The position numbers and the translations under genes were made by a program. 64,000 bases of DNA from 73-13 sp035556075. GTDB lineage: Bacteria; Actinomycetota; Actinomycetes; Actinomycetales; Microbacteriaceae. Shown here piece by piece: positions 41,748-49,630 of the stretch; within the stretch, counting starts at the first letter, position 1, and every line of letters starts with the position of its first letter. Under the pieces are notes generated by a model. It ran no database searches. It had not been told where the DNA came from and was given only the letters and a program-made list of their open reading frames with translations. The stretch is taken from the NCBI GenBank assembly GCA_035556075.1, contig DATMFQ010000041.1, forward strand, positions 11,569 to 75,568, written 5' to 3'.

Positions 41748-42770
41748 ATGAGCGGCTTGTGGCGCTACGTGCTGGTGCGCTTCCTGCTCATCATCCCGAC
41801 GGTCTTCATCCTCGTGACGATGGTCTTCATCTTCATGCGGGGCATCGGGGACCCGATCACGGCGGCACTCGGTGGCCAGCTCACCCCGGCGCAACTCGCC
41901 GAGCGGGTGCACAGTGCTGGCTACGATCGGCCGGTCCTCGAGCAGTACATCGAGTACCTGGGGCAGGTGCTCCGCGGCGACTTCGGCCGGACGCTCACCG
42001 ACAACCGCCCGGTCACCGAGGTGCTGCTGCACTATGGCACCGCGACGCTCGAGCTCGTCTGCTACTCGCTCATCGTCGCGTTCCTCGTCGGCATCCCGCT
42101 CGGCATCCTCGCGGCGAAGGTCCGCGACCGCTGGGGCGACGCGACGCTGCGCATCTTCGCGGTCCTCATGTACGCGACCCCCGTATTCTTCCTCGGCCTC
42201 GTGCTCAAGCTCATCTTCACGGTGTGGCTCGGGGTGCTTCCGGCTTCTGGCCGCGCCAATCCGCGTACGGTCATCGCGCTCGACCGGCTCGACGGCTCCA
42301 GTGGGATCTACCTGATCGATGCGCTGCGCGTGGGCAATCCGGCCTACCTCCAGGACGTGCTGAGCCACGCGATCCTGCCCGCCGCCGCACTCGGTCTGCT
42401 GACCGCTGGCATTTTCCTCCGGCTCGTGCGGACGAACATGATCTCGACGCTGAGCACCGACTACGTCGACGCCGCACGCTCACGCGGGGTCGGGGAGTAC
42501 CGACTCACGACCGTGCATGCCTTCCGTCCCGCGCTCGTGCCCATCATCACGGTCATCGGCCTGCAGGTCGCGTTGCTGCTCGGCGGCGCGATCCTCACCG
42601 AGACGACCTTCGAGTGGAATGGGCTCGGCTCGCAGCTCACGCTCTACCTCGCGAAACGCGACTTCGTCGCGGTCCAGGGCATCGTCGCACTCCTGGCGGT
42701 CATCGTCGCGGTCACGAACTTCATCGTCGACCTCGTCGCCGCGGCGATCGACCCGAGGGTGAGATACTGA
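41748..42770 (+). CDS. peptide ABC transporter permease, DppB-type
   Basis: This is the first inner-membrane permease of the peptide importer. Six transmembrane helices fit the DppB/OppB pattern, with the N-terminal RYVLVRFLLIIPTVFILVTM. The first extracytoplasmic loop has LTPAQLAERVHSAG, and the EAA-like coupling loop reads DYVDAARSRGVGEY followed by LTTVHAFRPALVPI. It has 340 residues. The ATG at 41748 has AGAGGA upstream. Its stop overlaps the next ATG by one base (TGATG). Confidence 0.94.
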   Translation: MSGLWRYVLVRFLLIIPTVFILVTMVFIFMRGIGDPITAALGGQLTPAQLAERVHSAGYDRPVLEQYIEYLGQVLRGDFGRTLTDNRPVTEVLLHYGTATLELVCYSLIVAFLVGIPLGILAAKVRDRWGDATLRIFAVLMYATPVFFLGLVLKLIFTVWLGVLPASGRANPRTVIALDRLDGSSGIYLIDALRVGNPAYLQDVLSHAILPAAALGLLTAGIFLRLVRTNMISTLSTDYVDAARSRGVGEYRLTTVHAFRPALVPIITVIGLQVALLLGGAILTETTFEWNGLGSQLTLYLAKRDFVAVQGIVALLAVIVAVTNFIVDLVAAAIDPRVRY

Positions 42771-43777
42771 TGCGCGGATTCCTCGGGCTCCTTCGCCGAC
42801 TCCCGATCATCCGGGAGCTGCGCCAAGCCATCGGCTGGCAGCGCGGCATGCTCATCGCGGGGCTCGCGATGACCGGGATCGTCGTCGTGGTCGCGCTGTT
42901 CGCCCCACTCATCGCCCCCTACGGCTTCGCACAGCTGTCGGATGCCGACGGCAACTTCGGCTCCCAGGTGCCGCCGAACTCGAAGCATCTGCTCGGCACC
43001 ACCGTCGGCGGGTTCGACGTGCTGTCGCGCGTGCTCTGGGGCGCCCAGACCGCGATCCTCGTCATCATCGTCGCGGTGCTGCTGTCGATCATCCTCGGCG
43101 TGCTGCTCGGGCTGGTCTCCGGCTACGTCGGCGGCTGGATGGACCGCATCCTCGTCGTCATCGCGGACGCCATCTTCGCATTCCCGACCCTGCTGCTGGC
43201 GATCGTCGCCGCGATCATGATCTCCGGTGGGCAGTCGGGCCTGTGGTCCGGGCTCATGGCCGCCGGCATCTCGATCACCGTCATCTTCATCCCGCAGTAC
43301 TTCCGCGTCATCCGCGCCGAGGTGGTCCGGATCAAGGGCGAGCCGTTTGTCGAGTCCGCACGGGTCATCGGCGCCTCGCCGATCCGGGTCATGGCGGTCC
43401 ACGTGCTGCGGAACTCCACGCGGACGCTCCCGGTCATTTTCACGCTGAATGCGGCGGAGGCGGTCCTGACGCTCGCTGCGCTCGGCTTCCTCGGCTTTGG
43501 TATCGAGCCGACCGCCGCCGCCGAGTGGGGCTACGACCTCAACCGGTCGCGCGCCGACGTGACGACCGGGATCTGGTGGACGAGCGTCTTCCCGGGCCTC
43601 GCCATCGTCATCACGGTGCTCGGGCTCACGCTCATCGGGGAGAGCATCAACGACCTCGCCGACCCGCGGCTGCGTGCCCGACGCCGGGCACGCGCGACGA
43701 CGAGCTCGGCCGCGGCCGCTGACGGTGCGGCACCCGAGGTGCCACCGGCCTCGGCGACGAAGACGGGGGTGACCTGA
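42770..43777 (+). CDS. peptide ABC transporter permease, DppC-type
   Basis: This is the second permease of the importer. It has a DppC-type N-terminus with a helix at about residues 26-48 (MLIAGLAMTGIVVVVALFAPL). KHLLGTTVGGFDVLSRVLWG and the coupling loop EPFVESARVIGASPIRVMAV are further family segments. It has 335 residues. The C-terminal tail after NDLADPRLRARRR is Ala/Thr/Pro-rich and cytoplasmic. One-base overlaps with the genes on both sides show strict translational coupling. Confidence 0.94.
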   Translation: MRGFLGLLRRLPIIRELRQAIGWQRGMLIAGLAMTGIVVVVALFAPLIAPYGFAQLSDADGNFGSQVPPNSKHLLGTTVGGFDVLSRVLWGAQTAILVIIVAVLLSIILGVLLGLVSGYVGGWMDRILVVIADAIFAFPTLLLAIVAAIMISGGQSGLWSGLMAAGISITVIFIPQYFRVIRAEVVRIKGEPFVESARVIGASPIRVMAVHVLRNSTRTLPVIFTLNAAEAVLTLAALGFLGFGIEPTAAAEWGYDLNRSRADVTTGIWWTSVFPGLAIVITVLGLTLIGESINDLADPRLRARRRARATTSSAAAADGAAPEVPPASATKTGVT

Positions 43778-45459
43778 TGCGCGAGCACCACGACCGTCCC
43801 GAGCGTCCCGATTCGTTCGCGGTCGAGATCGAGGACCTCCGGGTCGAGTTCGCGACCGACGGCGGCGACGTCGTCGCGGTCGACCGGGTCTCGCTGCGGG
43901 TGCGCCCCGGTGAGATCCTCGCACTCGTCGGCGAGTCCGGCAGCGGCAAGTCCGTCACGGCACGCACCCTCCTCGGACTGCTCCCCGAGCACGCGCAGGC
44001 GAGCGGTTCGGTGCGGGTCGGCGGCGAGCAGGTCATCGGGGCCGACCGCGAGACGTTGCGGAAGGTCCGTGGCTCGAAGGCGGCCATGGTCTTCCAGGAG
44101 CCGTCGACGGCGCTCAACCCGGTCTTCACGGTGGGGTGGCAGATCGCGGAGGGGCTGCGTGTCCACTCGGGGCTCAGCCGCCGTGAGGCACGCGCCGAGG
44201 CGATCGAGATGCTCCGGAAGGTCGGTCTGCCGGAGCCCGAACGTCGTGTCGACTACTACCCGCACCAGCTCTCGGGCGGGCAGAAGCAGCGCGTCATCAT
44301 CGCGGCCGCGCTCGTGCTCAACCCCGCGGTCATCGTCGCGGACGAGCCCACGACCGCCCTCGACGTGACCGTCCAGGCGGAGATCCTCGATCTGCTGCGC
44401 CGCTGCCGGGACGAGTTCGGGGCGGCGATCGTCATCATCACCCACAACATGGGGGTCGTCGCTGACCTCGCCGACACGGTGGCGGTCATGCATGATGGCG
44501 TCATCGTCGAGACGGCGCCGGTTGGGCAGCTCTTCGCGGCGCCGCAGCGTGAGTACACGCGCGAACTGCTTGCCGCGGTGCCGCGGATCGAGCTCGCAGC
44601 CGCCGGGTCGGTGCCAGCCGCGAGCACGGCCCCCATCGTCGCCGCGCGAGGTCTCGAGATCGTCTTCCCGGGTGGCTTCGGCAAACCGGGGTTCCGGGCG
44701 GTCGACGGTGTCGACTTCGCCATCGCCCCCGGCGAGGTCGTCGGCCTCGTCGGGGAGTCCGGCTCGGGTAAGACGACGATCGGCCGGGCCATCGCGGGGC
44801 TGACCCGCGCGACGGGCGGCTCGCTTGAGGTGCTCGGCGTCGACGTCGTCGCCAAGGGAGGGCGGCGGCTCGGCCCGCATCGTCGGCGTTTCGGGTTCGT
44901 CTTCCAGGACCCCGCCGCGAGCTTCAATCCGCTCCGGACGATCGGCAAGGCGATGGCCGAGCCGATCTATGTGCACGGCACGGCCGCGGAGCGAGCTGGC
45001 GCAGACAAGCGGGTCCGGGAGATGCTCGAGGCGGTCCGGCTGCCAGCGGCGTTCGCCGAACGGTTCCCGCACGAGCTCTCGGGGGGGCAGCGTCAGCGGG
45101 CCTCGCTCGCGCGTGCGCTCATGCTCGGCCCGGACCTGCTCATCGCGGACGAGCCGACGAGCGCGCTCGACGTGTCGGTGCAGGCCGCCGTGCTCGATCT
45201 CTTTGACGAGCTCCACGACGAATTCGGCTTCGCCTGCCTGTTCATCACCCACGACCTCGCCGTCGTGGATCGGGTCGCCGACCGGGTCATCGTCCTGCAC
45301 CACGGTCAGGTCGTCGAGTCGGGCCCGACGGACACCGTCCTCGGTGCGCCGACACAGGACTACACGAGGCGGCTCCTCGCCTCGCTGCCGGTGCCGGACC
45401 CCGTCGAGCAGGCGCAGCGACGGGAGGCCCTGGCCGCCGTCGGCCGGGTTGATGACTAG
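43777..45459 (+). CDS. fused double ATPase of the peptide ABC transporter (DppD-DppF)
   Basis: Two ABC ATPase domains are joined in one chain, so the transporter needs one ATPase gene instead of two. Domain 1 has Walker A GESGSGKS (52-59), signature LSGGQKQR near 165 and Walker B VIVADEPTTALD. Domain 2 has GESGSGKTT near 325, LSGGQRQR and LLIADEPTSALD. Both have the downstream switch His (IITHN, FITHD). It has 560 residues. The ATG overlaps the permease stop (TGATG). It is the last gene of the operon and converges with a deformylase gene. Confidence 0.95.
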   Translation: MREHHDRPERPDSFAVEIEDLRVEFATDGGDVVAVDRVSLRVRPGEILALVGESGSGKSVTARTLLGLLPEHAQASGSVRVGGEQVIGADRETLRKVRGSKAAMVFQEPSTALNPVFTVGWQIAEGLRVHSGLSRREARAEAIEMLRKVGLPEPERRVDYYPHQLSGGQKQRVIIAAALVLNPAVIVADEPTTALDVTVQAEILDLLRRCRDEFGAAIVIITHNMGVVADLADTVAVMHDGVIVETAPVGQLFAAPQREYTRELLAAVPRIELAAAGSVPAASTAPIVAARGLEIVFPGGFGKPGFRAVDGVDFAIAPGEVVGLVGESGSGKTTIGRAIAGLTRATGGSLEVLGVDVVAKGGRRLGPHRRRFGFVFQDPAASFNPLRTIGKAMAEPIYVHGTAAERAGADKRVREMLEAVRLPAAFAERFPHELSGGQRQRASLARALMLGPDLLIADEPTSALDVSVQAAVLDLFDELHDEFGFACLFITHDLAVVDRVADRVIVLHHGQVVESGPTDTVLGAPTQDYTRRLLASLPVPDPVEQAQRREALAAVGRVDD

Positions 45460-45521
45460 CCCGGCGTCCGCCGCGACCCAGCTCCTCGGCCAACCGGGCT
45501 GACTCTTCGGCCCGCCGGGCT
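45458..45521. terminator. inverted repeats between convergent ABC operon and def
   Basis: AGCCCGGCG at 45458-45466 is complementary to CGCCGGGCT at 45513-45521. A smaller hairpin with CGGGC and GCCCG arms sits inside. There is no T-run, so a terminator role for either strand is only plausible. Confidence 0.35.
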
Positions 45522-45528
45522 GCGCCGC

Positions 45529-46095
45529 TCAGCCCTCGAGGTCGTCGACGCCCGGCAGCCAGCTCAGCCCCGGCCGGCCCCAGCCCTCACGCTTGATCGC
45601 CTTGGTGGCAGCCTTGGCATGCGCGTGCTCGAGCCGATCCGCGTAGAGCACCCCCTCGAGGTGATCAAATTCGTGCTGGAAGATGCGGGCGAGCCAGCCG
45701 CTCGCCTCGATCTCGAAGTCCTTGCCATCGAGCCCAGTCGCTCGCAGCAGCACCTGGTCGGCACGCCGGAGCGGATAGCGCTCACCGGGGATGGAGAGGC
45801 AGCCCTCCGAGTCGTCATCCTCCTCAGCCGCGCCGATGCTGATCGGCGTGTGCCACAGCCTCGGATTGATCGCGACACCCTCGTGGAGCACACCACCGTC
45901 GTCCTCCCAGTGCCAGACGAAGATGCGGCTGGCCACGCCGACCTGCGGGGCGGCGAGCCCGACGCCGGGTGCGGCGTGCATCGTCGCGATCATGTCGGCG
46001 ACGAGCTCACGGACCTCGTCGTCGATGACCTCGACGGGCGCCGCGGGAGCATGGAGGACAGGATCGCCGGTGATGACGATGGGCAGGACGGCCAT
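45529..46095 (-). CDS. def: peptide deformylase (second, canonical copy)
   Basis: This deformylase has all three canonical motifs: PGVGLAAPQVG near residues 43-53, EGCLSIPGE with Cys99, and QHEFDHLEG with His141, Glu142 and His145. An acidic insert (AAEEDDDSEG) precedes the Cys motif. It has 188 residues. Because motif I is intact here and altered in the copy at 5409, this is the likely house-keeping enzyme. The ATG at 46095 has TACGCT seven bases upstream on the minus strand; GGGAGG also occurs but is too close to the ATG to act as a normal ribosome site. It is divergent from the transporter gene at 46137. Confidence 0.94.
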   Translation of the reverse strand: MAVLPIVITGDPVLHAPAAPVEVIDDEVRELVADMIATMHAAPGVGLAAPQVGVASRIFVWHWEDDGGVLHEGVAINPRLWHTPISIGAAEEDDDSEGCLSIPGERYPLRRADQVLLRATGLDGKDFEIEASGWLARIFQHEFDHLEGVLYADRLEHAHAKAATKAIKREGWGRPGLSWLPGVDDLEG

Positions 46096-46102
46096 GCCTC
46101 CC

Positions 46103-46108
46103 AGCGTA
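46103..46108 (-). promoter_or_regulatory. leaderless -10 box for def (second copy)
   Basis: The minus strand reads TACGCT, seven bases before the ATG. It lies in a 41-base gap that also holds the promoter of the divergent transporter gene. Confidence 0.55.
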
Positions 46109-46124
46109 TGCGGGCCAGCGGCGC

Positions 46125-46130
46125 TAACGT
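46125..46130 (+). promoter_or_regulatory. leaderless -10 box for the DMT-like transporter
   Basis: TAACGT is followed by six bases (GGACTG) and the GTG at 46137. No ribosome site is present. Confidence 0.65.
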
Positions 46131-46136
46131 GGACTG

Positions 46137-47132
46137 GTGGACCTGGCGGATGTCGCGAGTGAGCTGCTGCTTGAGTCGCAGAGCTACATCGGTATCCCCC
46201 TCGCGCTGCTCGGTGCCGTGTTCCTCAGCGTCGGGACGCAGTACCAGCACCGCGGTGTCGTCAAAGTCGAGCGCCTCGTCGGGGAGTCAGAGGCGGGACT
46301 CGGCGTCCGGCAGCTGTTCGCCCTGCTGCGGCGGCCGTCCTGGGTGCTCGGCACGATCATGCTTGGCCTCGCGATCGCACTGCAGCTCGCCTCGCTCTGG
46401 TTCGCGCCGCTCATTGTCGTGCAGCCGCTCGGCGCGGTCGCCCTCGTCATCACCGCGATCCTCAACTCGAGGCTGTCGAAGGTGCCGCTGGACCGCCCGA
46501 CGATCCGCGCGATCATCATCTGCGTCGTCGGGGTCGGCGCATTCGTGACCGTCGCCGCATTCGTCGCCGTGCAGAAAGGCGTCAAGGAGTCCGAGCTGAC
46601 GACCGTCGTCGTGCTGCTCGCGGGCGTGCTCGCGCTGTGGGGCGTCCTCTACGCCATCTTCCGCCGGAAGGCCGGACCCGTCTTCTACATCGTCGCCGCC
46701 GGCATGCTCTTCGGGTTCGTCGCGACACTCGCGAAGGTCGTCATCGGCCGGGTGCAGACCCTCATCAAAGTCATCGAGCGGAATGCGGTGACCGGAGACG
46801 TGTGGTCGTTCGGCGCCGCGGAGTGGCTGACGATCCTGTGCATCGTCGGCCTCATCGTCGCCTCGCTCATCGGCACCTACTTCGTGCAGACCGCACACGC
46901 GAATGGCCCGCCCGACCTCGTCGTCGCGGGGCTCACCGTCGTCGATCCGCTCGTCGCCGTGGCGATCGGCATCGTCGTGCTCGGCGAGGCCGCGGGTGCG
47001 CCGTGGTGGGCGATCGTCGCATTCATCATCACTGGCGGGGTCGCCGTCTTCGGCGTCTTCCAGCTCGCCAAGCACCACCCCCAGATGTCCGCGGAGTACC
47101 GCGAGACGGGGGAGCTGCGCCTCAAGCCCTGA
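46137..47132 (+). CDS. DMT/NIPA-like multi-spanning membrane protein
   Basis: This 331-residue protein has about nine to ten transmembrane helices with paired-repeat character. It resembles the drug/metabolite transporter superfamily, in particular the actinobacterial NIPA/DMT-like group. Useful segments are PLALLGAVFLSVGTQYQHRG at the first helix, PLIVVQPLGAVALVITAIL and ANGPPDLVVAGLTVVDPLVA. The short polar tail ends in GELRLKP. The substrate is unknown; magnesium transport is only suggested by NIPA similarity. The start is GTG 46137, fixed by the -10 box six bases upstream. Confidence 0.8.
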   Translation: MDLADVASELLLESQSYIGIPLALLGAVFLSVGTQYQHRGVVKVERLVGESEAGLGVRQLFALLRRPSWVLGTIMLGLAIALQLASLWFAPLIVVQPLGAVALVITAILNSRLSKVPLDRPTIRAIIICVVGVGAFVTVAAFVAVQKGVKESELTTVVVLLAGVLALWGVLYAIFRRKAGPVFYIVAAGMLFGFVATLAKVVIGRVQTLIKVIERNAVTGDVWSFGAAEWLTILCIVGLIVASLIGTYFVQTAHANGPPDLVVAGLTVVDPLVAVAIGIVVLGEAAGAPWWAIVAFIITGGVAVFGVFQLAKHHPQMSAEYRETGELRLKP

Positions 47133-47207
47133 GCCGGGCGGACGCGCGTCGGCTGCGGTGCGATCAGGGCGCTAGCCTGAATGCGGTCCGCGACCCCGTC
47201 GCGGCCA

Positions 47208-47281
47208 GGGGCGGTAGCTCAGCCGGTTAGAGCAGCGGACTCATAATCCGTCGGTCACGGGTTCAAGTCCCGTCCGCCCTA
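47208..47281 (+). tRNA. tRNA with CAT anticodon (elongator Met or Ile2)
   Basis: The 74-base sequence folds as a tRNA. The D arm is GCTCAGCCGGTTAGAGC, the anticodon loop is CTCATAA with CAT at 47242-47244, the T arm is ACGGGTTCAAGTCCCGT, and the discriminator is A. Position 1 is G and 72 is U, so the acceptor stem ends in a wobble pair. The anticodon stem lacks the three G-C pairs of initiator tRNA. It is therefore elongator Met, or Ile2 if the anticodon C is modified to lysidine; I cannot decide. CCA is not encoded. Confidence 0.9.
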
Positions 47282-47295
47282 CTCCGCCAGGTGCC

Positions 47296-47301
47296 TAGGC
47301 T
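47296..47301 (+). promoter_or_regulatory. leaderless -10 box for apt
   Basis: TAGGCT is followed by six bases (GGTGCG) and the GTG at 47308, just 14 bases after the tRNA end. Confidence 0.65.
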
Positions 47302-47307
47302 GGTGCG

Positions 47308-47832
47308 GTGACCGACGCCGCGCACCACCTCGACCGCCTCATCCGCACCATCCCGGACTTCCCGAGCCCGGGCATCCAGTTCAAGGACCTCACACCCGTG
47401 CTCGCCGACGGGGCGGCGCTCGCGAGTGTCGCAGACGCGCTCGTCGAGCCGTTCGCCGGCGCATTCGACATCATTGCGGGGGTCGAGGCCCGGGGCTTCG
47501 CGCTCGCCGCGGCGGCTGCGGCCCGGCACGGCAGCGGCGTGCTGCTTGTCAGGAAGGCGGGCAAGCTGCCCGGCGGCACGATCGCCGAGGAGTACGCGCT
47601 CGAGTACGGCACCGCGACGCTCGAGGTCCACCCGGATCAGGTGCCGGTCGGCAGCCGTGTGCTGCTCCTCGACGACGTGCTCGCGACCGGTGGCACGATC
47701 GGCGCGGCCGCGACACTCGCCGAGCGGGCCGGCTGGCATGTCGCCGGCATCGCGGTCGTACTCGAGCTCAAGGCGCTCGGTGGCCGTGCGCGACTCGCGC
47801 CGCGTGAGATCACATCACTGTGCGTCGTCTAA
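47308..47832 (+). CDS. apt: adenine phosphoribosyltransferase
   Basis: Apt salvages adenine to AMP with PRPP. The family segments are RTIPDFPSPGIQFKDLTPVL near residue 12, GVEARGFALAAAAA, the flexible-loop part RKAGKLPG and the PRPP motif LLLDDVLATGGTIGAA. It has 174 residues. GTG 47308 is set by the TAGGCT box. Its TAA stop shares bases with the TAG stop of the convergent lipase gene (CTAA at 47829-47832), so the two transcripts must overlap. In many actinobacteria apt lies next to relA, which is not found here. Confidence 0.95.
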   Translation: MTDAAHHLDRLIRTIPDFPSPGIQFKDLTPVLADGAALASVADALVEPFAGAFDIIAGVEARGFALAAAAAARHGSGVLLVRKAGKLPGGTIAEEYALEYGTATLEVHPDQVPVGSRVLLLDDVLATGGTIGAAATLAERAGWHVAGIAVVLELKALGGRARLAPREITSLCVV

Positions 47833-49553
47833 CAGGTCGGCGTCGCGGCCTCCCCGGCAAACCGCGCCGTCGTCCACGCCATGAGCTGGGGGAGTAGCGG
47901 TGAGTCCCCCGTCACGACCCCCATGTGGTCGAGCCCCGCATAGGTGCGGTAGTCGATCGCCTGACCGGCTTGGCACCGCGCGTCCACGTACTCCTGCTGC
48001 GCCTCCGGCGCGATGAGCGGATCGGCGAGGCCCTGCGCGACGAGGACGGGGAAGTCGATCGGCAGCGTCGGCACGTTCTCGATCGCGCGCTGGCCGAGCG
48101 CACCCGTCGACGGGTCCTTCGACCACACCGGGCCGCCGGACAGTCCGGCTTGGAGCGCCGACACGAGGGTGCCGGGATCGCTGAGACACCGGCTCGCGAC
48201 CGCCTCGATCGACAGCCGCCCGGAGGGCCGGACGTAGTCATCGACGCGCACGTCCGGGTACGCCGCGTCATAGCCGGCGAGCACGAACCCACCGAAGAGC
48301 AGGCTCAGCGACTGGTCCGCGAAGGACTTGAGCAGGTACGGCAGGTTCGACGCCGGGGCCATGGCGGCGACGCCGAGGAAGTCGAGCTCGGGTGCGTACT
48401 CCGCCGCGAGCCCCGCTGTCCACAGTGCCGCGTGGCCGCCCTGGGAGTGCCCCCAGATGACCGTCTCGTCGGCGAACTGCGGTCCGTCGAGCTCACGGGC
48501 GGCGCGCAGCGCGTCGAGTGCGGCATGTCCGGCGGGCTCGCCGACGACGTACTGGTGGCGGGTCGGCGTGCCGAGCCCGATGTAGTCGGTCGCGACGACC
48601 GCCCAGCCCGCGTCGAGCGCCTCGGCGAGGTCGGGCATGGCGCCGTTGACGAACGGCTCCGGCAGCAGCGAGGGCGCGCAGCCGGTCGCGACGCCGGTCG
48701 TGCCGTGGGTCCACGCGATGACAGGATGCGGGCCACCGCCGTCCGGGACCACGACGAGCCCCGAGGCGATCGCGGGGGTGTCGCCCAGCCCGGTCGTCGT
48801 GTAGAGGATCCTCCAGGCCTGGGCGCCGTCCGGGACGGACCGGGTGAAGGGCGCCGCGCGCAGCAGCTTGCCTGGCGCGTCGGGCACCTCGTCGGGGGCG
48901 CTGTAGAAGGCGTCCGGCACGGGCGTCGTCGAGAAGTGGATGCCGGCGGCCGCGACGCCGAGTGCGGCGAGCACCGCGATGCCCGCGAGGACGCCGCGGA
49001 GCACGAGCCGACGCCGCGGCGATGCGGTGCGTGCCGCCACACGCTGCCGCAGCAGCGGCGTGAGGGCGGTGCGAATCCCGATGGCACCGAGCCAGACGCC
49101 GAAGAGCACGCCGAGCACCCAGACCGTGACGTCGGGCCAGGCGAGGATCGTCACCCCGATGACGAGCCCGGCGATGCCGAACAGGATGCGGCTGAATCGC
49201 TCGCCGGCGCCCGACTCGCGGGCGGCGATGACGAGGTCGCGCACCCCGGCGACCATCGGCAGCAGCCCGGCGAGGAGGACGAGGAGCTCGACGGTGAGCC
49301 CCGGGAGGATCGCGATGAGCACTGCGAGGACGAATGCGGCGCCCGCGATCGTCAGCCGCAGCCAGCGCGGTGTCTGGTTCAGCCGGATGACGGCGAGCAC
49401 GGCCTCGGTGATCGCGACGGCAACGAGGCCGGTCACGAGCAGGATGAGCAGCCAGTTCACGGAGGCGAATGGATGGAGGACGAGGGCGACCCCGATGGCG
49501 AGCAGCAGGGCGCCGAGGGCCACGCTCAGGATCTGGCGCCAGCGACTCGTCAT
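47829..49553 (-). CDS. membrane-anchored lipase: HdeD/DUF308-like domain fused to secretory lipase
   Basis: The first 165 residues hold six hydrophobic helices in three repeated pairs, as in HdeD/DUF308 proteins. A seventh helix at about 184-205 is preceded by PRRRLVLRG. The rest is an alpha/beta hydrolase of the secretory (Candida LIP-like) lipase type. The nucleophile elbow is WGHSQGG (Ser370), and the likely acid and base are Asp511 (AQGLADPLI) and His543 (GLDHMG). PVIAWTHGTTGVATGCAP fits the oxyanion region. Cys292, 456, 527 and the final Cys574 may form disulfides, which supports an outside location. The domain order implies an esterase held at the outer face of the membrane. TAACGT sits six bases before the ATG. 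Confidence 0.85.
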   Translation of the reverse strand: MTSRWRQILSVALGALLLAIGVALVLHPFASVNWLLILLVTGLVAVAITEAVLAVIRLNQTPRWLRLTIAGAAFVLAVLIAILPGLTVELLVLLAGLLPMVAGVRDLVIAARESGAGERFSRILFGIAGLVIGVTILAWPDVTVWVLGVLFGVWLGAIGIRTALTPLLRQRVAARTASPRRRLVLRGVLAGIAVLAALGVAAAGIHFSTTPVPDAFYSAPDEVPDAPGKLLRAAPFTRSVPDGAQAWRILYTTTGLGDTPAIASGLVVVPDGGGPHPVIAWTHGTTGVATGCAPSLLPEPFVNGAMPDLAEALDAGWAVVATDYIGLGTPTRHQYVVGEPAGHAALDALRAARELDGPQFADETVIWGHSQGGHAALWTAGLAAEYAPELDFLGVAAMAPASNLPYLLKSFADQSLSLLFGGFVLAGYDAAYPDVRVDDYVRPSGRLSIEAVASRCLSDPGTLVSALQAGLSGGPVWSKDPSTGALGQRAIENVPTLPIDFPVLVAQGLADPLIAPEAQQEYVDARCQAGQAIDYRTYAGLDHMGVVTGDSPLLPQLMAWTTARFAGEAATPTC

Positions 49554-49559
49554 ACCTGC

Positions 49560-49565
49560 ACGTTA
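49560..49565 (-). promoter_or_regulatory. leaderless -10 box for the lipase fusion
   Basis: The minus strand reads TAACGT, then six bases (GCAGGT), then ATG. Confidence 0.65.
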
Positions 49566-49617
49566 TCGGGAAATCACCGCGCTCCGTGGACCGTCAACGG
49601 CATCATCACCCTCGTAT

Positions 49618-49623
49618 TACCCT
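49618..49623 (+). promoter_or_regulatory. leaderless -10 box for the EamA transporter
   Basis: TACCCT lies seven bases before the GTG at 49631. No ribosome site is seen. It lies in a 77-base divergent gap. Confidence 0.55.
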
Positions 49624-49630
49624 TCTCAGC

